64,000 bases of DNA from NCBI RefSeq assembly GCF_000210075.1, contig NC_021017.1, positions 1,313,007 to 1,377,006 of the forward strand. Direction: 5' to 3'. The number at the start of each line of letters is the position of its first letter. The first letter of the stretch is position 1. Below, one piece after another: positions 1 through 9,905 of the stretch. The translations under genes and the position numbers were made by a program. This DNA is from Bacteroides xylanisolvens XB1A. Its GTDB lineage: Bacteria > Bacteroidota > Bacteroidia > Bacteroidales > Bacteroidaceae. The notes under the pieces are model-generated. The model did not search any database and was not told where the DNA came from. It saw only the letters and a program-made list of their open reading frames with translations.

Positions 1-2332
1 TCGGCATCCGGTAGCGAAGCACGCCGGAAATCAATTTTGCATAGTTCCAGTATTCCTTGTTGAACTTCTCTGACAATCCTTCAATGGTCGTCTTATATCC
101 GCGTTTGTTCTCGAATTGGAAGTCGTAACGTTTGGTACCGTCTTCATCCACATTTTTGATGATACGTCCGCAAGTCACGCTCTTAGGCAGCAAGATACCT
201 TCGTCGTCATCTTGCAAACCAGTGAATATTTCATAAGGGTGTCCGTCCAATAATCCGACAAAAGCTACCCATTTTTCCTTGTTGTTCTGGAAACGGACAA
301 CGTCTGCTTCCAATATTCTCGGACGTACCTCTACAACCGTAGGCGGTTTGCAAGGAGGAAGTCCTTCTTTCTTGTCCTTATCCGATTTCGTAGAGATCAG
401 CACTCCGGAGCGTGAACCGTCACGATATACGGTACAACCTTTGCAGCCGGATTTCCATGCCTCTACATACAGGCGGTTTACTAAATCCTCGTCCACATCG
501 TTCGGCAGATTGATGGTTACGCTGATAGAGTGGTCTACCCATTTCTGGATTCTTCCCTGCATCTTCACCTTCATCAACCAGTCGACATCGTTAGAAGTCG
601 CTTTGTAATAAGGAGATTTGGCAACCAGTTCGTCAATCTCTTCCTGGGTGTAACGTCTGGCCGGATCGTATCCGTTAGCTTCCATCCAGGTAACAAATTT
701 ATGATGGAATACGATGTATTCTTCGAATGCGTCCCCTGTTTCGTCTACAAAGTCTACATGCACATTCGTATCGTTCGGGTTCACCTTTCTTCTACGTTTG
801 TAAACAGGCAGGAATACAGGCTCGATACCCGAAGTGGTCTGCGTCATCAAACTGGTCGTTCCGGTCGGAGCAATCGTCAGGCAGGCAATGTTACGGCGAC
901 CATATTTCTTCATGTCCTCATACAGTTTCGGATCAGCTGCTGCCAGGCGTTGGATGAACGGATTGTTCTGTTCGCGTTCGCTATTGTATATTTCGAAGGC
1001 ACCGCGTTCTTTGGCCATTTCCACTGAAGAACGATAGGCACCGAGAGCTACTGTCTTGTGTACTTTTTCAGAGAATTCCGTTGCTTCTTCCGTTCCGTAG
1101 CGCAATCCTAAAGCAGCAAGCATATCACCTTCTGCAGTGATCCCTACGCCGGTACGACGACCTTGTCCGCTCTTCTTGTAGATTTTCTCCCAAAGTGCAC
1201 GTTCCGCATGTTTCACTTCTTCGTTTTCCGGATCTTCGTCAATCTTGGTCATGATACGTTCGATCTTCTCTAGTTCGAGGTCGATAATATCGTCCATGAT
1301 CCGTTGAGCGAGAGCCACGTGTTTTTGGAACAGGTCGAAATCAAAATAAGCATCCGGTTTGAACGGATTTACCACATAAGAATATAGATTGATAGCCAGT
1401 AAGCGGCAAGAATCGTAAGGACATAGAGGAATTTCTCCGCATGGGTTGGTAGATACCGTTCTGTAACCCAGGTCTGCATAACAATCAGGCACAGATTCAC
1501 GGATAATCGTATCCCAGAACAAAACGCCCGGTTCTGCCGATTTCCATGCATTGTGAACGATTTTCTTCCACAAGGTAGAAGCGTCGATTTCCTTGGTGAA
1601 TGTAGGTTGGGCAGAGTCGATAGGATATTGCTGTACATACGGCTTTTCGTCTACGGCAGCCTGCATGAAAGCGTCGTCCAACTTGACAGAAACGTTTGCT
1701 CCGGTCACTTTACCTTCGGTCATCTTGGCATCAATGAATGCTTCCGAATCCGGATGCTTGATAGACACGCTCAACATCAATGCACCGCGACGTCCGTCTT
1801 GAGCTACTTCACGAGTGGAATTCGAATATCGTTCCATGAACGGAACAAGACCGGTAGAAGTCAACGCCGAGTTTTTAACGGGAGAACCTTTCGGACGGAT
1901 GTGTGATAAGTCATGACCTACACCACCGCGTCTTTTCATTAGTTGCACCTGTTCTTCGTCGATTTTGATGATAGCGCCATAAGAGTCGGCTGCACCGTCC
2001 ACTCCGATAACGAAGCAGTTGGATAGTGAAGCAACCTGGTAGTCGTTACCGATTCCTGTCATCGGGCTACCTTGGGGGACGATGTACTTGAAGTGATCCA
2101 GTAAATCATACAGTTCTTTTGCTGTCAACGCATTCGGATACTTCGATTCTACGCGTGCCACTTCATTTGCAATTCTCCAATGCATGTCTTCCGGGGATTT
2201 TTCATAGATATTACCGAAAGAATCCTTTACTGCGTATTTGTTTACCCAAACCCTTGCAGCAAGCTCGTCGCCTTGAAAATATCGTAAAGATTCTTCATAG
2301 GCTTCGTCGTAAGAATAAATCTGTTTTTCCAC
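1..2332 (-). CDS. nrdJ: Adenosylcobalamin-dependent (class II) ribonucleotide reductase, 3' end outside the window
   Basis: Reduces ribonucleotides to deoxyribonucleotides using a B12-generated thiyl radical. 777 codons are visible and the C-terminus runs off the left edge. Seen: the first redox cysteine in SNCFVIG (about residue 106), the active-site signature NPCGE (about 296-300, with Asn, Cys and Glu in the expected order), and APTGTTSLM further on. The start is a GTG at 2330-2332: the codon two upstream is a TGA stop and no ATG occurs until about residue 50, so GTG is forced. Two overlapping TAnnTTTG -7 matches on the minus strand (2395-2402 and 2407-2414) give a short leader. No cobalamin riboswitch fold is apparent in it. 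Confidence 0.95.
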   Translation of the reverse strand, partial: MEKQIYSYDEAYEESLRYFQGDELAARVWVNKYAVKDSFGNIYEKSPEDMHWRIANEVARVESKYPNALTAKELYDLLDHFKYIVPQGSPMTGIGNDYQVASLSNCFVIGVDGAADSYGAIIKIDEEQVQLMKRRGGVGHDLSHIRPKGSPVKNSALTSTGLVPFMERYSNSTREVAQDGRRGALMLSVSIKHPDSEAFIDAKMTEGKVTGANVSVKLDDAFMQAAVDEKPYVQQYPIDSAQPTFTKEIDASTLWKKIVHNAWKSAEPGVLFWDTIIRESVPDCYADLGYRTVSTNPCGEIPLCPYDSCRLLAINLYSYVVNPFKPDAYFDFDLFQKHVALAQRIMDDIIDLELEKIERIMTKIDEDPENEEVKHAERALWEKIYKKSGQGRRTGVGITAEGDMLAALGLRYGTEEATEFSEKVHKTVALGAYRSSVEMAKERGAFEIYNSEREQNNPFIQRLAAADPKLYEDMKKYGRRNIACLTIAPTGTTSLMTQTTSGIEPVFLPVYKRRRKVNPNDTNVHVDFVDETGDAFEEYIVFHHKFVTWMEANGYDPARRYTQEEIDELVAKSPYYKATSNDVDWLMKVKMQGRIQKWVDHSISVTINLPNDVDEDLVNRLYVEAWKSGCKGCTVYRDGSRSGVLISTKSDKDKKEGLPPCKPPTVVEVRPRILEADVVRFQNNKEKWVAFVGLLDGHPYEIFTGLQDDDEGILLPKSVTCGRIIKNVDEDGTKRYDFQFENKRGYKTTIEGLSEKFNKEYWNYAKLISGVLRYRMP

Positions 2333-2596
2333 GATTCAATTTGTGTTAAATCTCGTTTTTAATAAGTAATATGTAGAAGTTTACTTATCGTTAACAAATG
2401 TAGGCGCAAAGCTAAGAATGTTTTTTCATCTATCAAAATAAAAATGAATTAATTTATTAACAGGTTGCAAGTTTTCCATTTGTTTATGCTAAGTATTTGA
2501 TAAACAGTTAGAATTGAATTTTGTTCAAAGGTTAAAGTTCTCCAAAAAGAAAACTATTCTATTCCACTAGTGTGGTGGATTATTTTTTTCTTTTTA

Positions 2597-2604
2597 TATC
2601 TTTG
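2597..2604 (+). promoter_or_regulatory. Bacteroides -7 promoter element of the nitroreductase gene
   Basis: TATCTTTG matches TAnnTTTG and lies 12 bases before ATG 2617. It rules out the longer reading from ATG 2572, which would start upstream of the promoter. No good -33 TTTG is seen. Confidence 0.6.
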
Positions 2605-2616
2605 CAAAAAAAAGAT

Positions 2617-3360
2617 ATGTTTGAAACCGTAAAGAACAGAAGAACTATCCGGAAATATCTGCCTAAAGATATAAATCCGAGTTTGTTAAATGATTTGCTT
2701 GAAACCTCTTTCCGTGCTTCTACGATGGGTGGGATGCAACTTTATAGTGTGATTGTGACTCACGATGCGGAAATGAAGGAAAAACTTTCGCCTGCTCATT
2801 TCAATCAGCCGATGGTAAAAAATGCTCCGGTCGTATTGACTTTTTGTGCTGATTTCCGTCGTTTCAGCAAATGGTGTGAACAGCGGAAAGCTGTGCCGGG
2901 CTACGATAATTTAATGTCTTTTATGAATGCGTCTATGGATACTTTGCTTGTTGCGCAGACTTTTTGTACGCTGGCGGAAGAAGCAGGACTCGGCATTTGT
3001 TATTTGGGAACTACCACTTATAATCCACAAATGATTATCGATACCCTCCAACTCCCCGAACTGGTATTCCCTCTCACCACAATAACGGTAGGCTATCCGG
3101 ACGGTATTCCCGCACAAGTAGACCGCTTGCCTTTGGAAGCTGCCGTGCACGATGAAAAATATCACGACTATACACCGGAAGAAATAGATAAACTCTATGC
3201 CTACAAAGAATCGTTGCCGGAAAACAAGCAGTTTATCGAAGAAAATAAAAAAGAAACATTGGCTCAAGTCTTTACGGACGTGCGTTACACAAAGAAAGAT
3301 AACGAATTTATGTCCGAAAATCTATTGAAAGTACTTCGCCAGCAAGGATTCTTGAAATAA
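2617..3360 (+). CDS. Nitroreductase family flavoprotein
   Basis: 247 aa. Predicted FMN-dependent NAD(P)H oxidoreductase of the nitroreductase fold (NfsA/FRP-like); the substrate cannot be told. The N-terminus carries the family's phosphate-binding pattern NRRTIRKY (residues 7-14), and the middle (LAEEAGLGICYLGT) and the VGYP segment are typical of the fold. Cytosolic, no signal peptide. Start chosen at MFETVKNRR because the in-frame ATG at 2572 lies in front of the -7 element. Monocistronic; it ends against a strong inverted repeat shared with the convergent dnaA gene. Confidence 0.9.
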   Translation: MFETVKNRRTIRKYLPKDINPSLLNDLLETSFRASTMGGMQLYSVIVTHDAEMKEKLSPAHFNQPMVKNAPVVLTFCADFRRFSKWCEQRKAVPGYDNLMSFMNASMDTLLVAQTFCTLAEEAGLGICYLGTTTYNPQMIIDTLQLPELVFPLTTITVGYPDGIPAQVDRLPLEAAVHDEKYHDYTPEEIDKLYAYKESLPENKQFIEENKKETLAQVFTDVRYTKKDNEFMSENLLKVLRQQGFLK

Positions 3361-3375
3361 GTATTAAGTATTTTT

Positions 3376-3468
3376 CAAGTATAAAGTATTAAGTATTACC
3401 CTGGTGCGAAACCGCATAATAAAGCCTGTCCGCATGGATAATACCTAATACTTAATACTTTATACTTG
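3376..3468. terminator. Long inverted repeat between convergent nitroreductase and dnaA genes
   Basis: Perfect 23-base inverted arms at 3376-3398 and 3446-3468 with a 47-base loop. The arms are built from near-tandem AAGTATTAAGTATT-like words, and a further AGTATTAAGTA-like word precedes the left arm. Probably acts as a bidirectional transcription end, although the arms are AT-rich and lack a classic GC stem plus T-run. Confidence 0.6.
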
Positions 3469-3471
3469 ATT

Positions 3472-4884
3472 TCAGTTTCTCTTTTTCAGTAACGATTCTA
3501 TTTCCTGTACTTCTGCACTAAAGCTTTTGTCCACCTCCAATTGTCCTTTTACGGTTTTGCAGGCGTGAAGTACCGTTGCATGGTCTTTGTTACCGATAAA
3601 CTTACCTATCTTAGAAGTTGAAAAGTCTGTGTGGTTTTTAGCTAGATACATGGCGATCTGTCGTGCTTGAACGACTTCCCTTTTTCTGGATTTTGTATGT
3701 ATGGCAGACGGTTCCAGATCAAAATGTTTGCATACCACTTTGAGGATATCATCGATGGTAACCGCTTTCGTTTCGTTATGAACCACGCCATGTACAATGT
3801 GTTGTGCCAAATCCAAATCTATTTCTTTGTTGAAAATAGTGGAACGAGCCATGATAGCAATGACGATACCTTCCAGATCGCGTACACTTTCATTCACATT
3901 TTCGGCAATATAATCGATCACTTCCGGCGGGAATTGTAATCCGTCGCGGTGTATCTTGTTGCGTAGAATGTTTTTGCGAAGTTCTACCGTCGGCTTTTCA
4001 AGCTCGGCTACCATACCCCATTTGAAACGGGTCAGGAGGCGTTCTTCAATACCTTGCAACAATACAGGAGCACGGTCTGAAGTTAATATAAGCTGTTTGC
4101 CGTTCTGGTGTAAATGATTGAAGATATGGAAGAAGTTGTTTTGAGTCTTGGTGACACCGGCAAACTCCTGAATATCATCAATGATTAATACATCAATCGT
4201 CTGATAAAAATTAATAAAGTCGTTGGTCGTGTTATTGCGTACAGAATCCGTATATTGTACCTGGAACAAATGTGCCGAAACGTACAATACTCTTTTCTCT
4301 GGATAAATTTCTTTGATTTTCGTGCCTATTGCGTTTGCCAGGTGCGTTTTTCCTACTCCGGATGCTCCATAAAGGAATAACGGGTTGAAAGCAGTCCCTC
4401 CCGGTTTTTGCGCTACGGCTTCCGCCACACTTCTTGAAAGTTTATTGCTGTATCCTTCAATGAAGTTCTCAAAATTATAATTGGGATTCAAATGCGGGTC
4501 CAAATCCTGAACGGCAGGGGCCTGTAGGAAGCTGGGAGCTTTGTTTCCTCCGATTATGCTTTTGGGAGTAACAGCCGTAGAACGATTGCTTGCTTCGAGA
4601 TTCACGGTTTGATTCGGAATCGAAGTCTTGTCCACCATGACATTGTACATCAACTTGGTTCCTTCGCCAATGACCTTATATAATGTCTTACGTATAAGAT
4701 CTACGAATCTCTCTTCCAGTATTTCATAGAAAAACTGGCTCGGGATCTGTAAGATCAACGTTTTGTCCTCATATTTCAACGGAACAATAGGGGCAAACCA
4801 AGTATTATATGTCGTCTCGGGAACATTGTCTTTAATAACGTCGAGACAGCGGTTCCAAAGTACGACATGATTTGATTCAATCAT
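3472..4884 (-). CDS. dnaA: Chromosomal replication initiator protein DnaA
   Basis: 470 aa AAA+ ATPase that opens the replication origin. Domain I is at about 1-85, a short linker follows, and the AAA+ core is at about 135-345 with Walker A GASGVGKT (173-180), Walker B LIIDDIQ (233-239) and the [11 protein letters not shown] segment. The C-terminal DNA-binding domain holds [14 protein letters not shown], a variant of the DnaA signature helix. Length is normal. It is transcribed alone; dnaN is not adjacent, as is usual in Bacteroidetes. A TAGATTTG -7 match on the minus strand at 4959-4966 may be its promoter. Confidence 0.97.
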   Translation of the reverse strand: MIESNHVVLWNRCLDVIKDNVPETTYNTWFAPIVPLKYEDKTLILQIPSQFFYEILEERFVDLIRKTLYKVIGEGTKLMYNVMVDKTSIPNQTVNLEASNRSTAVTPKSIIGGNKAPSFLQAPAVQDLDPHLNPNYNFENFIEGYSNKLSRSVAEAVAQKPGGTAFNPLFLYGASGVGKTHLANAIGTKIKEIYPEKRVLYVSAHLFQVQYTDSVRNNTTNDFINFYQTIDVLIIDDIQEFAGVTKTQNNFFHIFNHLHQNGKQLILTSDRAPVLLQGIEERLLTRFKWGMVAELEKPTVELRKNILRNKIHRDGLQFPPEVIDYIAENVNESVRDLEGIVIAIMARSTIFNKEIDLDLAQHIVHGVVHNETKAVTIDDILKVVCKHFDLEPSAIHTKSRKREVVQARQIAMYLAKNHTDFSTSKIGKFIGNKDHATVLHACKTVKGQLEVDKSFSAEVQEIESLLKKRN

Positions 4885-5235
4885 AGTAACTTTTAATACA
4901 TTTATTAATTAAGCAAAACTTCTACGTTTGCAAAATTGGGAATCTTATTCGGAAAAAACAAATCTATTTTTTCTTGTTTTTTTCATGCTAACAATAATGT
5001 GTTTACTTTCAATGACTTATGCGTTTGTTGTCGGACACACTCTGTTTACCCTCTCTTGCAGTTTTGTAAGTATCTGTATGTTAATGTCTTATATATATAA
5101 TTTTAGCCTTTTTTCTCACTTTTGTACGTTTGTACGGGAATATTATTTCGGTTTGTAGATAGACATTTGAAGAGCAATCTACTTTCTTTTGAAAGCCCTT
5201 CGTTATTTAGATAAAATCTATATAACGATAATTTG
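4885..5235. other. Intergenic region upstream of dnaA
   Basis: 351 bases without a convincing gene. It holds a possible dnaA -7 element (minus-strand TAGATTTG at 4959-4966) and, at 5201-5227, a hairpin with 12-base arms (one mismatch, loop AAA) just past the MCE gene stop that may end that transcript. No TTATNCACA-type DnaA boxes were found, so there is no support for an origin here. Confidence 0.5.
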
Positions 5236-6129
5236 CTACTTGTCTTTCTTGCCGAATAATGAGAAGTGAACGTACCGTTTCGGATGCTCTTTCAGGTCTT
5301 CTAATAAGCTGGCTGCATTTTCAGTTGTTGCATTCAGATTATTATATAAAGTCGGGTCGTTGAAGAGCAGTCCGATAGTGTTATCTTTGCTGTTTAATTT
5401 TTCTGTAAGTATTTTTACGTTAGCCAGCGTTTCGTCTATTTTTTTGAAAGTGGCTGCATAGTCTACTTCTTTCAAATTTCCGCTGATGACAACGAAGTTG
5501 TCTCCGATGGTGTTCAGTTTACTGGTGAGTTGAGGTATGTCATTACTCATCAGCCCTTTTACCTGCGAACTGACTACTGCCAGGTTGGCGGTTGTCTTCT
5601 CTATCGAGTGCAGGGTGGCAGGGATGCTCTTGTCTCCTAATATATTGTTCAGAGAGATGAGGATAGAATCCAGTTTCGGAAGCATTTCTTCTACCTTGGG
5701 GATCAGTTTTGCCGCGCTTTCCATCATTCCGTTGTTCAGTGTGCCGGGGATCGTATCTCCTACGGCATATTTTTCGCGCGGGTTGTTTGCCAGAAGAATA
5801 TTCATGCGTACGCCTCCCATAAGTTCGGATACAAGCTCGGCGCTACTTCCTTTGGGAATCCGCAGTTCCGTGTCCAGTTCCACTTCGACAATTACATTTC
5901 CGGGTTTGGCATAATCATAATAGATGTCACGCACGATACCTACACGAACACCGTCGGCAAATACCGGGCTTGATTTGGTGAGTCCGTTTACGTTTTTAAA
6001 TTTGGCATAGAAATAGCTGGAAGGTTGAAACATGTGTATACCTTTCAGCCAGTTAATTCCGTATATAAGCACACATAGTGCAACGATACCTGCAATACCT
6101 ATTCTGACTTCTTTTGTAATGTACTTCAT
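5236..6129 (-). CDS. MlaD-family MCE-domain protein
   Basis: 297 aa, anchored by one N-terminal membrane helix (about residues 9-27) followed by an MCE domain (about 40-118, with YAKFKNVNGLTKSSPV and VRVGIV). MCE proteins bind lipids for transport between membranes, MlaD being the E. coli example. The remaining about 170 residues form a long helical region rich in Leu, Asn and Ile, as expected of the extended C-terminal part in this family. It begins 9 bases after the amidase stop, so the two are co-transcribed. The partner permease and ATPase are not in this window. Confidence 0.85.
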   Translation of the reverse strand: MKYITKEVRIGIAGIVALCVLIYGINWLKGIHMFQPSSYFYAKFKNVNGLTKSSPVFADGVRVGIVRDIYYDYAKPGNVIVEVELDTELRIPKGSSAELVSELMGGVRMNILLANNPREKYAVGDTIPGTLNNGMMESAAKLIPKVEEMLPKLDSILISLNNILGDKSIPATLHSIEKTTANLAVVSSQVKGLMSNDIPQLTSKLNTIGDNFVVISGNLKEVDYAATFKKIDETLANVKILTEKLNSKDNTIGLLFNDPTLYNNLNATTENAASLLEDLKEHPKRYVHFSLFGKKDK

Positions 6130-6138
6130 TTTATCTTT

Positions 6139-7398
6139 TTATTTATTTCTTCTTTTCTTGAATTCGGCAATCGCTTCATTGACGTTCATTTTCTCGCCGT
6201 TCCGGAAAGCGATGATAAAGGCGTCTTTGAATTGTGCCGTAATGGTGCGCTTCGTACGCAACACCTTGTTATAATCGGCGGAGGCTCCATACGTATATTT
6301 GTATATTCCCCCTTCCTTATAATAATCTACCTCTTTCAGTCCTTTCAGCCGTTTGTCGTTTTTGGCGAGAGGTTTGGAAGAAGTAAGTATCTGTATCTTA
6401 AACGTAATTTCACTGTCATTGGTTGCACTCTCTACTACAATTGGGCGTTTCGGTGCTGTTTTGGCTGTCGCGGCAGGTTTTGTTTTTGCTTCGGCCAATA
6501 GCTTTTCCTGTTGGGGAGCTGTGTTCACGCTTTCGGTATCCTTTTGGGCAATTGCCGGGGCATTGTCTTCTTCCTGTTCAGTTGGGACGATCGTTCTGCT
6601 GACTCCCGTTAGGCGCAGTTCATGTTCTCTCTTATAATTTAAGAAAGCACGGTAGATTCCTTTTGCCATGGTGCCGGCCCCTTCTTCAGAATTCAGATAG
6701 CGCTCCTCTTCGGGCGTAGAGATAAATCCTAGTTCTATCAGAATGCTCGGCATGGCACTCGCTTTTAAGACAAGGAATCCGGCTTGATGCACTCCACGGT
6801 CTGCCCTTCTACAAGTTTGGCGAAATTGTTTCTGCATCAGCGAAGCTAGGTGTACACTCTGCTCCATGTATTTATCTTGCATGAATTCAAATATAATATA
6901 TGACTCGGCAGAGTTCGGGTTGAAACCGGCATATCTTGTTTTGTAGTCACTTTCGTAGAGGATTACGGAGTTCTCTCGCTTGGCAACTTCCAGATTTGCG
7001 TCTGATTTGGCCAAACCCAGTGTCCAGGTTGAAGCACCTTTTGCGGTACGGTTGTTAGCCAGTGCGTTGGTGTGAATGGAAATAAAGAGGTCAGCCTTCG
7101 CGTTGTTGGCAATTTCTGCGCGTCGGTCTAAAGGGATGAATACATCTTTGCTACGAGTGTAAATCACTTTGACGTCGTCGCAATTCCTTTTAATCAGATT
7201 TCCCACTTTCAGGGCAACGTTCAGATTGATATTTTTCTCTTTCGAGATTTTGCCGATGGCGCCCGGATCATGTCCTCCATGTCCTGCGTCGATAACTACT
7301 ACAAAATCCTTCCCCCATAAGTGGTTAGTACATGAGGGTAGAAAAAGTAGCCAGAGGCAAATGAATATGTATAATATGTACGGTCTATTCAGTTTCAT
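6139..7398 (-). CDS. N-acetylmuramoyl-L-alanine amidase (Amidase_3) with C-terminal SPOR-like domain
   Basis: 419 aa. A zinc hydrolase that cuts the bond between MurNAc and the peptide stem. The N-terminus is a membrane/lipoprotein signal ending LPSC (Cys23). Zn-site residues seen: His40 in DAGHGGHDPG, Glu54, His109 in SIHTNA and catalytic Glu222 in IELGF. After a Thr/Ala/Pro/Lys-rich linker, residues about 345-405 (FKIQILTSS to AFIIAFRNGE) look like a SPOR-type peptidoglycan-binding domain, suggesting a septal role. Start set at MKLNRPY because a minus-strand -7 element (TACATTTG, 7414-7421) overlaps the more upstream ATG. First gene of an operon with the MCE protein. Confidence 0.92.
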   Translation of the reverse strand: MKLNRPYILYIFICLWLLFLPSCTNHLWGKDFVVVIDAGHGGHDPGAIGKISKEKNINLNVALKVGNLIKRNCDDVKVIYTRSKDVFIPLDRRAEIANNAKADLFISIHTNALANNRTAKGASTWTLGLAKSDANLEVAKRENSVILYESDYKTRYAGFNPNSAESYIIFEFMQDKYMEQSVHLASLMQKQFRQTCRRADRGVHQAGFLVLKASAMPSILIELGFISTPEEERYLNSEEGAGTMAKGIYRAFLNYKREHELRLTGVSRTIVPTEQEEDNAPAIAQKDTESVNTAPQQEKLLAEAKTKPAATAKTAPKRPIVVESATNDSEITFKIQILTSSKPLAKNDKRLKGLKEVDYYKEGGIYKYTYGASADYNKVLRTKRTITAQFKDAFIIAFRNGEKMNVNEAIAEFKKRRNK

Positions 7399-7413
7399 AT
7401 CTATAATACGGTG

Positions 7414-7421
7414 CAAATGTA
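7414..7421 (-). promoter_or_regulatory. -7 promoter element of the amidase-MCE operon
   Basis: TACATTTG on the minus strand fits TAnnTTTG. It covers the upstream candidate ATG at 7416, so the amidase start is placed at 7398. Confidence 0.55.
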
Positions 7422-7539
7422 GTAGAAATTTGTAGAAAACTCATTATTTGCCATTAAGTTTTGTGTTTTTTTCGGTTTAATGGTAGCTTTTTTCCTGAAA
7501 TCTCCGTTACTTTGTGCTTCGAAGTTAAAATGTACGACG

Positions 7540-8442
7540 ATGCTTAAGTTTTTGAAGAATTGGACGTTACCTATTGCTATGCTGGTAGGTGCTATAGGTT
7601 ATCCGCTGTTTATCAGCCTTTCTTTTCTGACTCCCTATCTTATTTTTACGATGTTGCTATTGACCTTCTGTAAGGTATCTCCTTGTGATTTGAAGCCTAA
7701 ACCTCTCCATTTGTGGTTGTTATTGATTCAGATTGGCGGAGCGTTGGCTGCTTATTTGTTGCTTTATCGCTTTGATAAAATAGTAGCAGAGGGAGTGATG
7801 GTTTGTATTATTTGTCCTACGGCTACGGCCGCTGCGGTGATTACTTCCAAGTTGGGTGGGAGTGCAGCCAGTCTGACTACTTATACATTGATAGCAAATA
7901 TCGGTGCGGCTATTGCTGTGCCTATTCTTTTTCCTTTGGTGGAGGTGCATCCTGATGTCACTTTTTGGGAGGCGTTTCTTGTTATTTTAGGTAAGGTATT
8001 TCCGTTGTTGATTTGTCCTTTTTTGGCTGCCTGGTTGTTGAGTAAGTGTTTGCCAAAAGTGCATCAGAAGTTATTGGGCTATCATGAACTTGCTTTTTAT
8101 TTGTGGGCTGTGTCTTTAGCTATCGTAACAGCGCAGACATTGTATTCCTTGCTCAATGACCCAGCGGATGGTTTTACGGAAATCATGATTGCTGTCGGAG
8201 CACTGATTGCTTGCTGTTTGCAGTTCTTTTTGGGGAAGACAATCGGCTCAATTTATAATGACCGTATCAGTGGCGGGCAGGCGTTGGGACAAAAGAATAC
8301 GATTTTGGCTATTTGGATGGCACATACTTATTTGAATCCATTGTCTTCTGTGGCTCCCGGTTCGTATGTGTTGTGGCAGAATATTATTAATTCGTGGCAG
8401 TTGTGGAAAAAGAGAAAGAATGAATTGAAAAATCAAGCGTAA
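7540..8442 (+). CDS. Bile acid:sodium symporter (BASS/SBF) family transporter
   Basis: 300 aa polytopic inner-membrane protein with about nine to ten hydrophobic helices. It has the SBF-like features of a PTATAAAVITSKLGG stretch in the middle and a second GAAIAVPILFPLVE crossover-like segment. Transported substrate unknown; the family moves bile acids and other organic anions. Start placed at MLKFLKNWT; the frame is open upstream to 7480, but a weak -7-like TTACTTTG at 7507-7514 falls in that extension. Followed by unrelated lipoproteins, so probably monocistronic. Confidence 0.8.
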   Translation: MLKFLKNWTLPIAMLVGAIGYPLFISLSFLTPYLIFTMLLLTFCKVSPCDLKPKPLHLWLLLIQIGGALAAYLLLYRFDKIVAEGVMVCIICPTATAAAVITSKLGGSAASLTTYTLIANIGAAIAVPILFPLVEVHPDVTFWEAFLVILGKVFPLLICPFLAAWLLSKCLPKVHQKLLGYHELAFYLWAVSLAIVTAQTLYSLLNDPADGFTEIMIAVGALIACCLQFFLGKTIGSIYNDRISGGQALGQKNTILAIWMAHTYLNPLSSVAPGSYVLWQNIINSWQLWKKRKNELKNQA

Positions 8443-8488
8443 GACATTAGACAAAGAATCGTAATGGATATAAATCAGAATTCGGATT

Positions 8489-9184
8489 ATGAAAAGACAT
8501 AATTGTATAATTATTGTAATAGCATTGTTGTTTCTATCTTGTTCTAGGACAAACAATTTATTTGATGAAGCAGTAAGTCTTGATAATCAGAAGAAGTATC
8601 ATGAAGCAATTGTAGTCTGGAATAAATTAATTCAAAATGCCCCGACTTATCTACCTGCCTATATAAACAGAGGAGCCGATAAGTTTGCGTTAAAACAATA
8701 TTCTGAAGCTATAAAAGACTATTGTTATGTTATACGACAAGACTCTACATATATAATGGCTTGGCTTAACAGAGGAAACGCAAATTTAGAATTGAACAAT
8801 TACCAAAGTGCAATTGACGACTTTAATGCAGCAGAAAGAATAAAGCGAGAAGTGTACGGATGCGCCCAAGTGATATTTTATGATAAAATAGATCCTAAAG
8901 ATGTTGCGTTGGAAGAAATTTGTTTGCAAAGAGGTATTGCCTATTGGTATGTGGATAGCATTAATAAAGCATATAGTGATTTGAATTATTGTATTGATCA
9001 GAAATATGAAGTAGTATGCAGTTACTTCTGGCGTGCTTATGTCTATTGGAAAGCCGGCAAAGAGAAAGAGGCATATAATGACTTCATGACCGTGATTTTG
9101 CAAGGGCGAGCCGATGACGATTATGTAATTCAGGCACAACAAAATCTAAAGTTGTTGGATAAACATAGCATTCTCTTAAAATAG
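8489..9184 (+). CDS. TPR-repeat lipoprotein
   Basis: 231 aa. The N-terminal lipoprotein signal ends LFLSC (Cys18). At least three tetratricopeptide repeats follow: DEAVSLDNQKKYHEAIVVW, GADKFALKQYSEAIKDY and GNANLELNNYQSAIDDF, with another in the C-terminal part (AYVYWKAGKEKEAYNDF). TPRs form helical scaffolds for protein contact. The partner is unknown. Probably co-transcribed with the next lipoprotein, 16 bases downstream. The composition is AT-rich compared with the neighbouring core genes. Confidence 0.85.
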   Translation: MKRHNCIIIVIALLFLSCSRTNNLFDEAVSLDNQKKYHEAIVVWNKLIQNAPTYLPAYINRGADKFALKQYSEAIKDYCYVIRQDSTYIMAWLNRGNANLELNNYQSAIDDFNAAERIKREVYGCAQVIFYDKIDPKDVALEEICLQRGIAYWYVDSINKAYSDLNYCIDQKYEVVCSYFWRAYVYWKAGKEKEAYNDFMTVILQGRADDDYVIQAQQNLKLLDKHSILLK

Positions 9185-9200
9185 ACTATAAATAAGGAAT

Positions 9201-9668
9201 ATGAAGAATATAGTAAAGTTATTATTAGTTGCTGTGTGCATAATATCTTGCTCTATACAATCTAAGCAGGAAACGCCTAAAAAAGTTTATGAAACAACGT
9301 GGATGGAATTGACAAAGACGGATAGCGGATATGTCGTTTATAATTATCCTGATTTAGAAGATGATAATTTTAAAACTCCTCAAAAAATAGTCCTCAAAGG
9401 AGATTCTATAATCTGGATTACTTATAGTGAAATGCCGATTATTGATACATGTAATAGTGTTCAAGAATTGGCTGATGAAGAATATTTCTTCCCAGTCGGG
9501 AATCATTATAAATTTGAATGGTCGGATAAGGAAAAACATATTGCCAAGTGGACAATATATTATGGAGATGAAAGAATTTTATCGAATCGTCTCTATATAG
9601 ATAGTGTTTATAATACATATCCGGTTATAGACTACAAATGGTTTGATGATAAGGTAAACAACAATTGA
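9201..9668 (+). CDS. Small lipoprotein of unknown function
   Basis: 155 aa. Signal peptide MKNIVKLLLVAVCIISC with lipobox ending at Cys17. The rest is a hydrophilic, probably beta-rich domain with many Tyr, Trp and Asp residues (WMELTKTDSGYVVYNYPD and HIAKWTIYYGDE). I do not recognise the family. It lies 16 bases after the TPR lipoprotein in the same direction and shares its AT-rich composition, so the two may work together at the cell surface. Confidence 0.7.
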   Translation: MKNIVKLLLVAVCIISCSIQSKQETPKKVYETTWMELTKTDSGYVVYNYPDLEDDNFKTPQKIVLKGDSIIWITYSEMPIIDTCNSVQELADEEYFFPVGNHYKFEWSDKEKHIAKWTIYYGDERILSNRLYIDSVYNTYPVIDYKWFDDKVNNN

Positions 9669-9718
9669 TAACAGTTTACTATAAATTCGTATTATGAAAA
9701 TGCGAGTTGTTTGACGGT

Positions 9719-9871
9719 ATGCAAATCCCAGAACATCAATGCAGCTTGATTGTTGCCGAATCGTTACTCCTAAGAACTTATAAATGTATCGGATTGGTAG
9801 GGGAGTTAAAGTTGTTGACAATACCTGTGCTAACGAATAGCGGTGAGCTACAAACCATAAACGAACTATAA
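9719..9871 (+). CDS. Short open frame before the DUF1016 remnant
   Basis: 50 codons from ATG 9719 (MQIPEHQCSLIVAE...), ending in a TAA whose last base is the first base of the next ATG (TAATG). Such overlap suggests translational coupling, or one decayed gene split in two. No family recognised. Given the pseudogene that follows, it may itself be a fragment. Confidence 0.3.
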   Translation: MQIPEHQCSLIVAESLLLRTYKCIGLVGELKLLTIPVLTNSGELQTINEL

Positions 9872-9905
9872 TGCGTATTTTTTATGAGGAGTGGGATAAG
9901 GTTTT

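Noticed and set aside
2333..2596. Cobalamin riboswitch controlling the B12-dependent reductase
   Set aside because: The leader from the likely start sites is only about 55-70 bases, and no B12-box-like sequence was seen.
4928..5158. 76-codon open frame upstream of dnaA, very hydrophobic
   Set aside because: AT-rich intergenic DNA gives many Phe/Leu/Ile codons; no promoter or recognisable protein, and it covers the probable dnaA promoter on the other strand.
4885..5235. Replication origin beside dnaA
   Set aside because: No DnaA boxes or iterons found; the origin is often away from dnaA in Bacteroidetes.
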